Source of the DNA: Paraburkholderia terricola
Lineage (GTDB): Bacteria; Pseudomonadota; Gammaproteobacteria; Burkholderiales; Burkholderiaceae
Length of the DNA: 64,000 nucleotides
Assembly (NCBI RefSeq): GCF_900142195.1
Contig: NZ_FRAB01000015.1
Coordinates: 62,001-126,000, forward strand
Direction: 5' to 3'
Notes under the pieces: generated by a model
Seen by the model: only the letters and a program-made list of their open reading frames with translations
Told to the model about the DNA's origin: nothing
Databases searched by the model: none
Part shown: in pieces, positions 1-9,614 of the stretch
Layout: the number at the start of each line of letters is the position of its first letter
Numbering within the stretch: the stretch's first letter is position 1
Made by a program: the position numbers and the translations under genes

Positions 1-193
1 CGAGCAAGGCGGCGAAGCAGGCGCCCGAATCGAAGCGCGGCCAGCAGAGCCAGTCGACGGAACCTTCGCGGGAGACGAGCGCGGCGGTATGGCCGTCGCC
101 GATGAGCGCATAGTCTTCGATGGGTGCGGGCATGGAGGGCGTGTCCGTAATGCGCGCGCGACGGGCGCGTCGCTTGGGTTCGTTGTCAGTCAT
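1..193 (-). CDS. Glycoside hydrolase family 15-like protein, N-terminal fragment
   Basis: Only the first 64 codons are in the window; the gene runs leftward off the edge. After a basic stretch rich in Arg, the protein reads [20 protein letters not shown] and then [13 protein letters not shown]. This N-terminal pattern is typical of the bacterial glucoamylase/trehalase-like GH15 proteins (COG3387). Family members hydrolyse alpha-glucosidic bonds, often trehalose, in the cytoplasm. The catalytic (alpha/alpha)6 barrel lies outside the window, so the substrate cannot be judged. The start is the ATG at 193, the first in-frame ATG before the conserved segment; a second possible start is 16 codons later, directly before PAPIEDY. 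Confidence 0.8.
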   Translation of the reverse strand, partial: MTDNEPKRRARRARITDTPSMPAPIEDYALIGDGHTAALVSREGSVDWLCWPRFDSGACFAALL

Positions 194-253
194 TGTGGTG
201 TGGGACCCGAGTCATGCGCGTTGGGTTCAGCACGCAATGCGGCAAAACGCGGC

Positions 254-283
254 TTGGTAAACTGTCAAATCCCTGCCTACAAT
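254..283 (+). promoter_or_regulatory. Sigma70-type promoter candidate
   Basis: TTGGTA at 254-259 and TACAAT at 278-283 are separated by 18 bp. They lie about 90 bp upstream of the small rightward ORF at 373 and on the divergent side of the GH15 gene. This is a sequence match only. Confidence 0.4.
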
Positions 284-372
284 CTGATTTCAAACCGGTG
301 CGCGGGGGCTTGTCAAAGCGCTCGTCGTCCTGGCTCATGGAGCGTGCAACACTGTTTCCGGGGACCAAAGCT

Positions 373-618
373 ATGCTGAATCCGTCGAAATCCGATTGCA
401 TCACAATTCTCTCGGCCGCCAGCGAACTTGCCGACGATTCCATGTTGCCGCTCGATCCCAGCCGTCTCGGTTTGAGCCGCAACGGCATGCTGACCGCCGC
501 CGCCTTTCTGACCGAGCGGGCCTGCTTCCGGCGCTATCAGGAAGGTGACGGTCATTATGCCGTCGGCGCGCTGTCGTTGCAGGGTCGCTTGCGGCTCGAA
601 CAACTGTGCAACGGCTAA
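373..618 (+). CDS. Small hypothetical protein (81 aa)
   Basis: An 81-residue ORF that I do not recognise. It begins MLNPSKSDCITILSAASEL and ends with a segment resembling a small sensor or hydrophobic-core fold (YQEGDGHYAVGALSLQGRL). It has no signal peptide, membrane segment or metal motif. A credible -35/-10 pair sits about 90 bp upstream. The chosen ATG at 373 is preceded only by a weak purine-rich stretch; an in-frame ATG at 337 would add 12 residues. Coding character is good (GC-rich third positions) and the stop is followed by non-coding sequence. Probably a real lineage-restricted gene. Confidence 0.5.
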   Translation: MLNPSKSDCITILSAASELADDSMLPLDPSRLGLSRNGMLTAAAFLTERACFRRYQEGDGHYAVGALSLQGRLRLEQLCNG

Positions 619-935
619 GTATCGGTTGAGATCGGGCTGAACCCGTGCTGGCTCACCCGATGAGCGGGCGGCGCTCAGCGCACGCTCGCGCGGGCGAGAC
701 GCGCCGGTCCGGCCGCACCCGCCGCCACGCCGCCTCGCCTTGTTGCCTGGTTTCCTCTTCAGTTTTGCCGTTCTCGTCCGCTTTCACCAACTCGCGCCAA
801 GCCTCGCCGCCGCGCGTGCGCTTGCGCGCGTCAGCCATGCCACTCGGACGCTAAACCGGCCGGCGCCGCCGCCCGGTTTAGCGCCTCTTGCCGCGTTGCC
901 TTGAACAACTGAACGCGGTGACCGTCCGCCGCCGC
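619..935. other. Intergenic stretch, no convincing gene
   Basis: Contains only a 61-codon leftward ORF (653-838) with no ribosome binding site and an Arg-rich composition expected by chance at this GC content. It also holds the inverted repeat listed at 850-882. Nothing else recognised. Confidence 0.5.
850..882 (-). terminator. Stem-loop downstream of the DUF3096 gene
   Basis: GCTAAACCGG at 850-859 pairs perfectly with CCGGTTTAGC at 873-882 around a 13-nt GC-rich loop. It lies about 55 bp beyond the stop of the leftward DUF3096 gene. There is no clear U-run, so it may be a weak terminator or an RNA 3'-end stabiliser. Confidence 0.4.
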
Positions 936-1088
936 TCAGAAGTGCGACGCCCCCACGCCGAAGATTCCAATGATCCCGATGATGATCAGATAAAGCGCGA
1001 CGATGTAGTTCAAGAGCCGCGGCATGACGAGAATCAAAATACCGGCGATCAGCGAAACGAGCGGGCCGAGGCTGAGTGTGACGTTCAT
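936..1088 (-). CDS. DUF3096 family small membrane protein
   Basis: A 50-residue protein, almost entirely two hydrophobic helices: LGPLVSLIAGILILVMPRLL followed by NYIVALYLIIIGIIGIFG. The PRLLNY segment between the helices matches the DUF3096 family of tiny inner-membrane proteins, whose function is unknown. An AGGGAG ribosome binding site lies just upstream of the ATG at 1088. The 5' flank carries a 16-bp-period direct repeat (1101-1130). The gene is embedded in a much longer antisense ORF opposite the lactonase gene; only this C-terminal part is credible. Confidence 0.85.
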   Translation of the reverse strand: MNVTLSLGPLVSLIAGILILVMPRLLNYIVALYLIIIGIIGIFGVGASHF

Positions 1089-1100
1089 GAAGACTCCCTG

Positions 1101-1130
1101 GTGTGAACGCGTGATGGTGTGAACGCGTGA
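1101..1130. repeat. Tandem direct repeat upstream of the DUF3096 gene
   Basis: The 14-mer GTGTGAACGCGTGA occurs at 1101-1114 and again at 1117-1130, giving a 16-bp period. Each copy contains the palindrome ACGCGT. It lies 12-42 bp upstream of the DUF3096 start codon, in the likely leader, and could be a regulator site. Confidence 0.6.
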
Positions 1131-1337
1131 AAGGCGATTGGAAAAAACACCCCGCGAGGCGGGACAATTGCTGCACATGCAACCAAGTACCGTGCAGCCG
1201 CTTAGCGATAGCCGGATTCGCTGCATGATCCGGCGCAACGCTTTTATACTTGCCTCGATAAAAACAACGCTCGACTGTACGCGCGGCAGACCATGGACAC
1301 CATTACAACCGAATAACCCATGTTGAGGAGGTCTCAT

Positions 1338-2609
1338 ATGCTTCGTCGTCACCGGGCCGCGGCGCCCGCCGTCGCCGGTCCCCGCCCGCCTCGTGCTGCT
1401 GAATCCGCGTCTCGCCTGTCCGCCCGCTCGATCATAAAAGGTTTCGTGCTCATGGTCTCGATCGCCGCTTCGCATGCGTTTGCACAAGAGTCCGGCGCGG
1501 CTCCCGCGGACGGCGTCTACAACATGCTGATCGGCACCTATACCGGCGGCAAGAGCGAGGGCTTGTACGTCTACCGCTTCGACACGAAGACGGGCGAGGC
1601 GACCCGCGTGTCGGTCGCGCAGACGGTCAACCCCTCTTACCTGGTGGTGAGCCGCGATCGCCGCTTCGTCTACGCGGTCAACGAATTGCCTGGCGACAAC
1701 GGCCCCGCCACGCAGCGCGGCGGCATCAGCGCGTTTCGCTTCGACGCCGCGAGCGGTCAGCTCACGTTCCTCAACAAGGTCTCGGCGGACGGCAACGACC
1801 CGTGTTATCTGAGCCTGTCGCCGGACGGCAAGTACTTGCTGAGCGCGAACTACTCGGTAGCGGCCGACCCCGGCGGCAGTTTCGCGGTGTTCCCTGTACA
1901 GGCCGACGGCCAGGTCGGCGCGTCGGTGCTCACGGTGCACCACGAGGGCAGCGGTCCGGTGAAGGGACGCCAGGACAACTCGCATGTGCACTCCACCGTG
2001 TTCTCGCCGGACGGCCGCTATCTGCTCGCTCAGGACCTGGGCGCGGACAAGCTCTACTCGTACCGCTACACGCCCGACGGCAGCCGCGGCCTGCTCGGCC
2101 CGACCGACTGGCGCTACACCCAGGCGAAGGCGGGCACGGGTCCGCGTCATCTAGTGTTCGGCGCGGACGGCAAGCAAGCGTATCTGACGAGCGAACTGAA
2201 CGCCACGGTCAGCGTCTTCAATCATGACGACGGCAAGCTCACGCAAGTGCAGACGCTTTCGCTGACCGAGCCGGGCTTCAAGGGCGCGGTGGGCGCCGCG
2301 GCGATCCACCTCTCGCCGGACGGGCGCTTTCTGTACGCCACGAATCGCGGCGACGCGAACGAGATCGTGATCTTCTCGGTCGATCCCGCCAACGGTCATC
2401 TGAAGAAGGTCGGACATCAATCGAGTCTCGGCAAGTCGCCGCGCGAGTTCGCGATCGACCCGACCGGCAAGTGGCTGATCGTCGGCAATCAGAACAGCGA
2501 CACCGTGTACGTGTTCAGGCGCAATCAGCAGAGCGGTTTGCTCGAAGCGAATCCGAAGCGCTTCGACGTCGGCTCGCCGGTGGACTTCAAGCTGGTTTCG
2601 CCGTCGTGA
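1338..2609 (+). CDS. Lactonase family beta-propeller protein (YbhE/Pgl type)
   Basis: A 423-residue protein of the seven-bladed beta-propeller lactonase family (COG2706), which includes the cytoplasmic 6-phosphogluconolactonase YbhE. Blade-type repeats recur across residues 60-420: NMLIGTYTGGKSEGLYVYRF, then PSYLVVSRDRRFVYAVNE, SLSPDGKYLLSANY, STVFSPDGRYLLAQDLG, IHLSPDGRFLYATNRG and FAIDPTGKWLIVGNQ. An AGGAGG ribosome binding site at 1325-1330 selects the ATG at 1338. The N terminus is basic, then hydrophobic (GFVLMVSIAASHAFA), which looks like a signal peptide with an AFA cleavage site. Export would argue against a role in the pentose phosphate pathway, so the substrate is unknown. It converges on ftsK with a shared terminator between them. 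Confidence 0.85.
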   Translation: MLRRHRAAAPAVAGPRPPRAAESASRLSARSIIKGFVLMVSIAASHAFAQESGAAPADGVYNMLIGTYTGGKSEGLYVYRFDTKTGEATRVSVAQTVNPSYLVVSRDRRFVYAVNELPGDNGPATQRGGISAFRFDAASGQLTFLNKVSADGNDPCYLSLSPDGKYLLSANYSVAADPGGSFAVFPVQADGQVGASVLTVHHEGSGPVKGRQDNSHVHSTVFSPDGRYLLAQDLGADKLYSYRYTPDGSRGLLGPTDWRYTQAKAGTGPRHLVFGADGKQAYLTSELNATVSVFNHDDGKLTQVQTLSLTEPGFKGAVGAAAIHLSPDGRFLYATNRGDANEIVIFSVDPANGHLKKVGHQSSLGKSPREFAIDPTGKWLIVGNQNSDTVYVFRRNQQSGLLEANPKRFDVGSPVDFKLVSPS

Positions 2610-2647
2610 GTGTTGATGACGCGTGTGTCTGGAACACGCGTCGAATG

Positions 2648-2680
2648 AACAACGGGCCGCTTTGCAAGCGGCCCGTTGTT
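2648..2680. terminator. Bidirectional rho-independent terminator
   Basis: A perfect 15-bp stem, AACAACGGGCCGCTT paired with AAGCGGCCCGTTGTT around a TGC loop. The stem ends in AAC/GTT on both strands. It sits between the convergent lactonase and ftsK genes and probably serves both. Confidence 0.85.
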
Positions 2681-2736
2681 CTAGCGGCGAAGGTGACGGC
2701 TAACCGTCGCCGGTCACGATCGCCCGCCTCGCGGGA

Positions 2737-5700
2737 TCATTCCGCCGGCCCCGGCGCGAGCACCTCGCGGCTGCCGTTGATGCCCATCGCCGACACCAGC
2801 CCCGCGGTTTCCATCTGCTCGACGAGACGCGCCGCTCGGTTATAGCCGATGCGCAACTGCCGCTGCACCGACGAGATCGACGCGCGCCGCGTGCGCACCA
2901 CGAAAGCGACGGCTTCGTCGTAGAGCGGATCGGCTTCCGCATCCGGCGAATCGCCGAACAGGTCCTGCGCCGCGCCGCCTTCGGTGGCCGGGCCGTCGAG
3001 AATGCCTTCCTCGTATTGCGGCTCGCCGAACTGCTTCAGATACTCGACGATCCGATGCACTTCCTCGTCGGCGACGAACGCGCCATGCACGCGCTGCGGG
3101 TAGCCGGTGCCCGGCGGCAGGAACAGCATGTCGCCCTGGCCGAGCAGCGATTCCGCGCCCATCTGATCGAGAATCGTGCGCGAGTCGATCTTCGACGACA
3201 CCTGGAACGCCACGCGCGTCGGAATGTTCGCCTTGATGAGCCCGGTGATCACATCCACCGAGGGCCGCTGCGTCGCCAGAATCAGGTGGATGCCGGCGGC
3301 GCGCGCCTTCTGCGCGAGCCGCGCGATCAGCTCTTCGATCTTCTTGCCGGCGACCATCATCAGGTCGGCCAGTTCGTCGATCACCACCACGATCAGCGGC
3401 AGCGGCGCGAGCGGCTCGGGCGCTTCCGGCGTCAGCGAGAACGGGTTGCCGAGCTTCTTGCCTTTCGCTTCCGTATCGCGGATTTTCTGATTGAAACCGG
3501 GCAGATTGCGCACGCCGACCGCCGACATCAACCGGTAGCGCTTTTCCATTTCGCCCACACACCAGTTCAGCGCGTTGGCCGCGAGCTTCATATCGGTGAC
3601 GACCGGCGCGAGCAGATGCGGAATGCCTTCATACACCGAGAGTTCGAGCATCTTCGGATCGATCATGATGAGGCGCACTTCCTCGGGCGTCGCCTTGTAG
3701 AGCAGCGAGCAGATCATCGCGTTGATCGCCACCGACTTGCCCGAACCCGTGGTGCCCGCGACGAGCATGTGCGGCGCCTTCGCCAGATCGGCGACCACCG
3801 GATGGCCGGTGATGTCCTTGCCCATCGCCAGCGTCAACTGCGAATGCGAGTTCTGATAGACGCTGGCTTCGAGAATTTCCGACAGGCGGATCGTTTGACG
3901 CTTGGCGTTCGGCAGTTCGAGGCCCATGCAGGTCTTGCCGGGAATCGTCTCGACCACGCGGATCGAGGTGAGGCCGAGGCCGCGCGACAGGTCCTTCATG
4001 AGCCCGACGATCTGGCTGCCGCGCACGCCGAGCGCCGGTTCGACCTCGAAGCGCGTGATGACCGGACCGGCCGAATGGCCGACCACGGTGACCGGCACCT
4101 TGAATTCCTGTAGCCGCTGCTCGATCAGCAGGCCGGTTTCGATGAGCTTTTCCTCGGAGACGGGTTCGACGTCGGTATCCGCGCGCGCGAGCAGATCGAG
4201 CGTCGGCAACTCGACCATCGACGCCGCGGGCGCGCGGAATTCGAAGCCGTTGGCCGGGACGTGGCCGCGCAGCGGAACGCGCGGGATGGTGACCTCGGCG
4301 GGTTCCGCGGGTTCGGCCGTTTCCGTGGATGGCTCGGCTGCGAGGTGGGCTCGTGATGGCAGGGTCGGGGTTTCTGGTGCTTCATGCTGGGCAGGCGTCT
4401 CACGCACGCTAAATGCACTCGAAGCGGCCAATGCTGCCGGCGCTGCCGTGACAGCCGGAGTTGCCGAAGCGGCCAGCGCGTCAACCGGCTCAACGGCGGG
4501 TTCGTCTTCCATTGTCGCGGACGCCGACGGCTCCGCCCGAACAGCGAAGCCGGGGAAGCGAACCACGTTTGACGGCTGCGACGCGACGCTCTCCGGCTGG
4601 CGCGCGGCGGCAAGAATCGCTCCGTTGCGGGCTGCTCCATCGGGGAGGGCAGGAGAGTCGGCTGGTTGCGTCCCGGCCGTGGCGGTTCCTGCCGAATCGC
4701 CGACGGCGAGAGCATCTGGCGTCGAAGTCTGCGAAAGGGCTGAGGATGGACCGAACGGCCGTGTCGCGTCGACTGCGACTTGCGGTGTTGGGGCGTCCAA
4801 AGGCACAGCCGGCGCAGCGAATTGCCGCGCGCCTTCCCGATGCAATTCGCTGAGGTTCTCTTCATCCGCCGTCGCCGTGGCGGCGGCAGCAAGCTTCGGC
4901 GCTGTGACTTGCGAAGGGTTTGCCGGTTGGTCGACGGGCTGCGCCGGTTCGGCGTGCGGATTCGAATGGCTGCCGGCGGTAGCGGCAATTGGCGTCGAGT
5001 CGTTCTCGAACGTTGCCGCGTCGGTTGACGCGCCGCTCGCGTGCGACTGCGCTGCGAAGACCTGGAACGGCGTAGGCGTGATGGTCCGCGCCGCTTGCTG
5101 CGATGTTTGCACCGATGCGTGCGCGGCGATGGGTTCGCTCGACAGCGGCGGCCGAATCGCCGGCGCTTCGATCGGCCATTGCACGACCGGCTCGTGGCTC
5201 GTCGCGGACGACGCCTCGGCCCCGGCTTCGGCTCGCGGCGTGGCGGCCGGCTCTGGCATCGACGGATAGTCCGGGGCGGCGTCGTCGGCCAGGTTCAGCG
5301 AAGTTGCGTGCGCGCGGGGCGCCGATGCCGGACTTGTGGCGACCTCACCGTCAAGCGGCGAGCCCACGCTCGATTGCCCGGCTTCTTCAATAGACGGCAC
5401 GGCGTTCGCCGAAGCCGTCGCAGTTTTCGCGCTGTCGGCACCGCTGTTGCGCGCGAGGCTCACGCCGGCGATGTCCGTCCAGCGCGCGGCGTTTTCCGCG
5501 ATGCTGCGCAGCGTTTCCTGGACGCTGGCGGGCGGCGTGACCTTCTGCGCTGTCGGCATCGGCCGCGTGTAGCTGGGCGCCGTCGAGGCCGAGCGATGCG
5601 TGGCCGGCGTCGACGCGCTGTCGTTTGCGCGCTCGCCAGGCGGGAACGGTTGCCTGGAGATAGTCGAGCGGTTTGTTGGAGCGTCGGCGCTTGTGGCGCC

Positions 5701-6903
5701 CTGCGTCGCCGACTGATGGCCAACGCGGGTGGCGGAATGGGCGATCGAATTCCCAGCCAGGTTCGCAGCCGTGCCCGTTGCCGCCTGCGCCGTCTTAGCT
5801 AGCGCGGCGGCAGCGACTGATGAACCCGCCAAGCCCGCTGCCACACCGGCTAGTCCCGTGCCCGCACCCGGCGATCCCGCTGGCCGTTGCTCGTCGGCCA
5901 GGCGGCGGCCAGGCTGTGATGCGCTGTCGCGAGCCGCCGAGCCAGCCGAGCCAGCCGAGTTAGTCGAGCCAGCCGAGCCAGCCGAGCCAGCCGAGCCAGT
6001 CGAGTTAGCCGAGCTAAGCGAGCCAGCCGACCCATTGACGCCAAGTGAGCTACTTTGGCCAACCGACCCAACTCCCCCCGCCGCAGCCCCGACCGCGCGC
6101 GACGTCTGCTCGCGCAACCATCCAGCCGGCGCGACAGGTTCCGTCGGCATCCATGCAGCCTTGTCCGCGTTTAGCGGTTGCGTCTGCGTCTGCACATGCC
6201 GCGGCGGCGTGGCGGTGCCCGTGCGCAAGACCGGCTCGGCTTGCCTACCTGCGCGCGTGCTCGTGCTCGCACCCGCGCGCCAATTCGCACCGGCGCCACG
6301 CGTCGCCGCATCCTTGCCCGCCGCCGAGCCGGGCGATGCGATCGCGCCAGCCGAGCCAGGCCCCGCGCCGCGTCCGCTCGCCGGCGGCCGCCACACCGTC
6401 GGGCGCGCATAACGTCCATTGCTTTTGGGCGCCATCGTATTGGTGGCCGGCGAGACATGCGACGTCAAACCATCGTCGACGACGCTGCGATGCCGGCGCG
6501 CCTCCTCGTCGCGTTTGGCGAGGCCGCGCGACAGGCCGAGGCCGAATGCGCCGTCGGCCCACACCGCCACGTCGCGCCAGCGGAAATCGATCAGCCAGGG
6601 CAGGCTGATCGCGAGCAGCGCAAGCGCCGCGAGCGGCGTGCCGATCTGCCCGAGCAGACGGCCGATGCCCGCCGCCAGCGCATGGCCGAAGCCATTCATG
6701 CCGGTCGCGGCGATCAGCGAGGCCTCCAGCGTGCAGCTCGCCACGATCACGCAGACGAAGCCGAGCCACAGGCGGATCGTGCCGGGGCCGCGCAAACCCG
6801 CGCCGCCCGGCAGCATCGACTTCACGAGCCGCCACAAAAGAGGAATGAACCAGACGGCCGACCCGCCGAACCAGCCGAAAACTACCGTGTGCATGCTAGA
6901 CAT
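2737..6903 (-). CDS. ftsK: DNA translocase FtsK with very long linker
   Basis: A 1388-residue member of the FtsK/SpoIIIE DNA pumps, which clear and align chromosome termini at the septum. Residues 1-125 are membrane-associated, with two or three hydrophobic segments (for example [16 protein letters not shown] and [16 protein letters not shown]) where E. coli FtsK has four. Residues about 150-890 form an Ala/Ser/Thr/Pro-rich linker with SAG repeats. The motor follows: Walker A GTTGSGKS near residue 1048 and Walker [17 protein letters not shown]. The C-terminal winged-helix gamma domain (from about 1324) reads [20 protein letters not shown] and reads KOPS sites in known homologues. The start is the ATG at 6903. 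Burkholderia often carry a second, shorter FtsK elsewhere; this long version may be the paralogue. Confidence 0.92.
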   Translation of the reverse strand: MSSMHTVVFGWFGGSAVWFIPLLWRLVKSMLPGGAGLRGPGTIRLWLGFVCVIVASCTLEASLIAATGMNGFGHALAAGIGRLLGQIGTPLAALALLAISLPWLIDFRWRDVAVWADGAFGLGLSRGLAKRDEEARRHRSVVDDGLTSHVSPATNTMAPKSNGRYARPTVWRPPASGRGAGPGSAGAIASPGSAAGKDAATRGAGANWRAGASTSTRAGRQAEPVLRTGTATPPRHVQTQTQPLNADKAAWMPTEPVAPAGWLREQTSRAVGAAAGGVGSVGQSSSLGVNGSAGSLSSANSTGSAGSAGSAGSTNSAGSAGSAARDSASQPGRRLADEQRPAGSPGAGTGLAGVAAGLAGSSVAAAALAKTAQAATGTAANLAGNSIAHSATRVGHQSATQGATSADAPTNRSTISRQPFPPGERANDSASTPATHRSASTAPSYTRPMPTAQKVTPPASVQETLRSIAENAARWTDIAGVSLARNSGADSAKTATASANAVPSIEEAGQSSVGSPLDGEVATSPASAPRAHATSLNLADDAAPDYPSMPEPAATPRAEAGAEASSATSHEPVVQWPIEAPAIRPPLSSEPIAAHASVQTSQQAARTITPTPFQVFAAQSHASGASTDAATFENDSTPIAATAGSHSNPHAEPAQPVDQPANPSQVTAPKLAAAATATADEENLSELHREGARQFAAPAVPLDAPTPQVAVDATRPFGPSSALSQTSTPDALAVGDSAGTATAGTQPADSPALPDGAARNGAILAAARQPESVASQPSNVVRFPGFAVRAEPSASATMEDEPAVEPVDALAASATPAVTAAPAALAASSAFSVRETPAQHEAPETPTLPSRAHLAAEPSTETAEPAEPAEVTIPRVPLRGHVPANGFEFRAPAASMVELPTLDLLARADTDVEPVSEEKLIETGLLIEQRLQEFKVPVTVVGHSAGPVITRFEVEPALGVRGSQIVGLMKDLSRGLGLTSIRVVETIPGKTCMGLELPNAKRQTIRLSEILEASVYQNSHSQLTLAMGKDITGHPVVADLAKAPHMLVAGTTGSGKSVAINAMICSLLYKATPEEVRLIMIDPKMLELSVYEGIPHLLAPVVTDMKLAANALNWCVGEMEKRYRLMSAVGVRNLPGFNQKIRDTEAKGKKLGNPFSLTPEAPEPLAPLPLIVVVIDELADLMMVAGKKIEELIARLAQKARAAGIHLILATQRPSVDVITGLIKANIPTRVAFQVSSKIDSRTILDQMGAESLLGQGDMLFLPPGTGYPQRVHGAFVADEEVHRIVEYLKQFGEPQYEEGILDGPATEGGAAQDLFGDSPDAEADPLYDEAVAFVVRTRRASISSVQRQLRIGYNRAARLVEQMETAGLVSAMGINGSREVLAPGPAE
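5939..6028. repeat. Ten 9-bp tandem repeats inside ftsK linker
   Basis: Ten consecutive 9-mers of consensus GAGCCAGCC (plus strand), six of them perfect and four with one to three changes. On the coding strand they encode Ser-Ala-Gly triplets. The period is in frame, so copy-number change would lengthen or shorten the linker without a frameshift. Confidence 0.9.
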
Positions 6904-6951
6904 CAACGAATGACGGACGCGCGAAAACGCAATCCGTCGAGTTTAAACCGG

Positions 6952-6968
6952 CGAAGCACGATGCTTCG
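6952..6968. other. Perfect inverted repeat upstream of ftsK
   Basis: CGAAGCA / TGCTTCG arms of 7 bp around CGA, about 50 bp upstream of the ftsK start. It could be an operator or part of the transcript end of the META-domain gene. Confidence 0.4.
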
Positions 6969-7004
6969 AAGGCAGACGCAACTATGTTTGCGTCCAGTGG
7001 GAAA

Positions 7005-7058
7005 GCGGGCCGCCGAGCGGCCCGCCGTCGGTGAAAAATAACGGCTGCCGCGGCAGCC
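7005..7058 (-). terminator. Tandem GC hairpins after META-domain gene
   Basis: Two strong palindromes: GGCTGCCG/CGGCAGCC at 7043-7058 (no loop, a 16-bp palindrome), and GCGGGCCGC/GCGGCCCGC at 7005-7025 with a 3-nt loop. On the minus strand the second is followed by TTTCCC. They lie 120-180 bp beyond the META gene stop and before ftsK, so they probably end the upstream transcript. Confidence 0.5.
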
Positions 7059-7182
7059 CGCGCGACTTTGGCGGACCGCTCCGATTACAGCCTTGCCGGC
7101 GCGGTCCCATGCGCTTAACAGTTTGACCATCGAGCCACCCTGGCAGCCATCTGCCGGACCACCGCGCTTCGCGCGCGGCCGG

Positions 7183-7722
7183 TCATTTGGCTGCGCGCTC
7201 GAACGTCAGCGTGTCGCCGTTGTCGAGCACGAGTTGCATCTGCTGCGGCGCGCGCATTTGAACGCCAGTGCGCTCGATGTGCGTGAGCGCGTTCAGATAC
7301 GCGCTTTCGATCTGGCCGCCCGGCGTCGCGCATGCCATGCGCGTGCCGCCCAGCGTGCCGAAGCTCAGCTTGCCATCCTTCAGCGCATACGAGCCCATGT
7401 AGCGGTTGCAGCCGGAAAAGCCGCTGACGTGGCGCTGACCGGTGGCGGTCGAGAGCGCGAGCGTGATCGGCCCGCCCCGATCCGCGGACGGCACCGCGCG
7501 CGCCGTGCCGTCGGCCTGTTTCCAGCCGGCTAGCACCCAGCTCGTGTCGTCGAGTAGCTGCGTGGCGGCGGGGTTGAACGGATCGGGCGCCGGCGCTTCC
7601 GAGTCGGGGTGTTTCGGGATCGCACAGGCGCTCAATAGCGCGGCGACGCTCAACGCGGCGATGGCGGTGCGCGCATACGGCGCGAAGCGCGCGGCACGTC
7701 GCGCGGAGGAGCTTTGGAGCAT
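7183..7722 (-). CDS. META domain-containing lipoprotein
   Basis: A 179-residue predicted lipoprotein. The ATG at 7722 follows an AAGAGGAA ribosome binding site. The signal peptide (ARTAIAALSVAALLSAC) ends in the lipobox LSAC, so Cys would be lipidated. Residues about 60-175 match the META domain (HslJ-like): LDDTSWVLAGWKQADG, then VSGFSGCNRYMGSYAL, with the GCNR signature, and a C-terminal LVLDNGDTLTFER strand. HslJ relatives are outer-membrane-linked proteins associated with stress and antibiotic tolerance, and their biochemistry is unclear. It is followed by palindromes and then ftsK. Confidence 0.85.
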   Translation of the reverse strand: MLQSSSARRAARFAPYARTAIAALSVAALLSACAIPKHPDSEAPAPDPFNPAATQLLDDTSWVLAGWKQADGTARAVPSADRGGPITLALSTATGQRHVSGFSGCNRYMGSYALKDGKLSFGTLGGTRMACATPGGQIESAYLNALTHIERTGVQMRAPQQMQLVLDNGDTLTFERAAK

Positions 7723-7981
7723 GGCGTCGTTCCTCTTCAAACTGGCGAAGGCGTAAGGGTAACGCACTCGGCTCGCCGCGCGCGAGCGCGCCGGCGTGCG
7801 CAATGCTGATCGAGCGCATCCGATGCGTTTGCTCGACCCCTGCGCGAACGAACGCGCGGGCGAGCCGCGTGTGTTCGGGCGTTCGGGGCGGGGTCGCGCA
7901 TGGGGGTGTGCATCGGGGTGCGCATGTTAACATCGTGTTCTCCCCATTCCCACCCTCATCCGACTTTTATCTGGAGACCCC

Positions 7982-9196
7982 ATGCAGATCGGCCAACGGA
8001 TCGGCACGCCCCTTTCTGGTTCCGCCACGCGCGTGATGCTGCTCGGCGCCGGCGAGCTCGGCAAGGAAGTGATCATCGCGCTGCAACGGCTGGGCGTCGA
8101 GGTGATCGCCGTCGACCGTTATCCGAATGCGCCGGGTCACCAGGTCGCGCACCGCTCGCACGTGATCGACATGACCGATCGCGCCGCGCTGCGCGCGCTG
8201 GTCGAGCAGGAGCGCCCGCACCTGATCGTCCCCGAGATCGAGGCGATCGCCACCGACGCGCTCGCCGCGATCGAAGCCGACGGTCTCGCCGAAGTGATCC
8301 CGACCGCGCGCGCCACGCAGCTCACGATGAACCGCGAAGGCATCCGCCGTCTCGCCGCCGAGGAACTCGGCCTGCCGACCTCGCCCTACGCATTCGCCGA
8401 TTCGCTCGACGAACTGCGCGCGGGCATCGCCAAGGTCGGCTATCCGTGCGTGGTAAAGCCGGTGATGTCGTCGTCGGGCAAGGGGCAGTCGGTGCTGAGA
8501 AGCGACGCCGACGTCGAACCCGCATGGCAATACGCGCTGGCGGGCGGCCGCGTGAATCATGGCCGCGTGATCGTCGAGGGCTTCATCGACTTCGACTATG
8601 AAATCACGCAACTCACTGTGCGCGCGATCGATCCGGCGAGCGGCGAAGTCAGCACGTATTTCTGCGACCCGATCGGCCACGTGCAGGTCGCGGGCGATTA
8701 CGTCGAATCGTGGCAGCCGCAGCCGATGAGCGCGCTCGCGCTCGAACGTTCGCGCGAAGTGGCGCACAAGGTGACGGCCGCGTTGGGCGGGCGGGGCCTG
8801 TTCGGCGTGGAACTTTTCGTGCGCGGCGACGACGTATGGTTCTCGGAAGTGAGCCCGCGTCCGCACGACACGGGGCTCGTCACGCTGTGCTCGCAGCGCT
8901 TCTCGGAGTTCGAGCTGCACGCGCGTGCGATCCTCGGTTTGCCGGTGGATACGTCGCTGCGGGCGCCGGGTGCGTCGGCGGTGATTTACGGCGGTCTCGA
9001 CGAAGCGGGCGTCGCCTTCGAAGGCGTCGCCGCGGCGTTGGCCGTGCCGAATGCCGATCTGCGGCTCTTCGGCAAGCCGGAGAGCTTCGTCAAGCGCCGC
9101 ATGGGCGTGGCGCTCGCCACCGGCGAGAACACGGACGAAGCGCGCTCGCGCGCGAAGCAGGCCGCGGCGGCGGTGCGGCCGGTGTCGGCGAAGTAG
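7982..9196 (+). CDS. purT: Formate-dependent phosphoribosylglycinamide formyltransferase
   Basis: PurT (404 aa, normal length) makes formyl-GAR from GAR, formate and ATP in purine synthesis, an alternative to the folate-dependent PurN. It has the ATP-grasp architecture: an N-terminal preATP domain with GAGELGKEV (22-30), an ATP-grasp lid with [12 protein letters not shown], and a C-terminal [14 protein letters not shown] segment. The conserved [10 protein letters not shown] segment belongs to the substrate site. A TGGAGA ribosome binding site precedes the ATG. The gene stands alone; a 10-bp palindrome ATGTTAACAT at 7924-7933 lies in its promoter region. Confidence 0.97.
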   Translation: MQIGQRIGTPLSGSATRVMLLGAGELGKEVIIALQRLGVEVIAVDRYPNAPGHQVAHRSHVIDMTDRAALRALVEQERPHLIVPEIEAIATDALAAIEADGLAEVIPTARATQLTMNREGIRRLAAEELGLPTSPYAFADSLDELRAGIAKVGYPCVVKPVMSSSGKGQSVLRSDADVEPAWQYALAGGRVNHGRVIVEGFIDFDYEITQLTVRAIDPASGEVSTYFCDPIGHVQVAGDYVESWQPQPMSALALERSREVAHKVTAALGGRGLFGVELFVRGDDVWFSEVSPRPHDTGLVTLCSQRFSEFELHARAILGLPVDTSLRAPGASAVIYGGLDEAGVAFEGVAAALAVPNADLRLFGKPESFVKRRMGVALATGENTDEARSRAKQAAAAVRPVSAK

Positions 9197-9281
9197 GCCG
9201 CGGCGTGCATGCCGTCATGGCCGGCTCGCCGCGCAACCTGAATCATTGCAGCCCAGCGCAGTTCATGGAGCAGAGGCAAGT

Positions 9282-9521
9282 ATGACCCCGGAATCCCGCA
9301 TTCCCCGCATTCCCCGCATTCCGGGTAACGACGCACGACGCGGCATCGTCGGCCGGGTCGGCGCATTCGGCGTGCTGCTCGCGTTGTCCTTCGGCATGAC
9401 GGGGTGCGGTCTCGCGGCTGCGCCGTGCCGCGTGGCATCGGCCGGCTTGAAGATCGTGCCGCTCGTCGGGCATGTCGCCGCGGTGCCGACCGACGCGTGC
9501 GCCGAGGTGATCGATCCATAA
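9282..9521 (+). CDS. Small lipoprotein, DUF6726-like
   Basis: A 79-residue protein with a GAGG ribosome binding site shortly before the ATG at 9282. A hydrophobic helix (AFGVLLALSFGMTGC) ends in a lipobox-like MTGC. The mature part GLAAAPCRVASAGLKIVPLV and VPTDACAEVIDP is Cys-containing and resembles small Burkholderiaceae proteins grouped as DUF6726 (recalled, not searched). The N terminus has an odd RIPRIPRIP repeat encoded by 9-bp DNA repeats. Function unknown; probably periplasmic or inner-membrane attached. Confidence 0.65.
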   Translation: MTPESRIPRIPRIPGNDARRGIVGRVGAFGVLLALSFGMTGCGLAAAPCRVASAGLKIVPLVGHVAAVPTDACAEVIDP

Positions 9522-9614
9522 GCGGTTCATTGGCAATCGTCAGGCCCGCGCCTCGCGCCGCGACAGACGGCGTGCCGCCTGGCACGATAAGCAAAAAACC
9601 AATCGAGGTACCCA

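Noticed and set aside
653..838. 61-codon leftward ORF
   Set aside because: No ribosome binding site, starts 12 bp after a hairpin, and its Arg/Glu-rich content is expected by chance at this GC level. It could be real but is not supported.
936..2150. 404-codon leftward frame opposite the lactonase gene
   Set aside because: Only its last 50 codons (DUF3096) are real; the rest is the reverse of the lactonase coding sequence.
5939..6028. Possible regulatory or CRISPR-type repeats
   Set aside because: They are in frame inside ftsK and encode Ser-Ala-Gly, so a coding explanation is sufficient.
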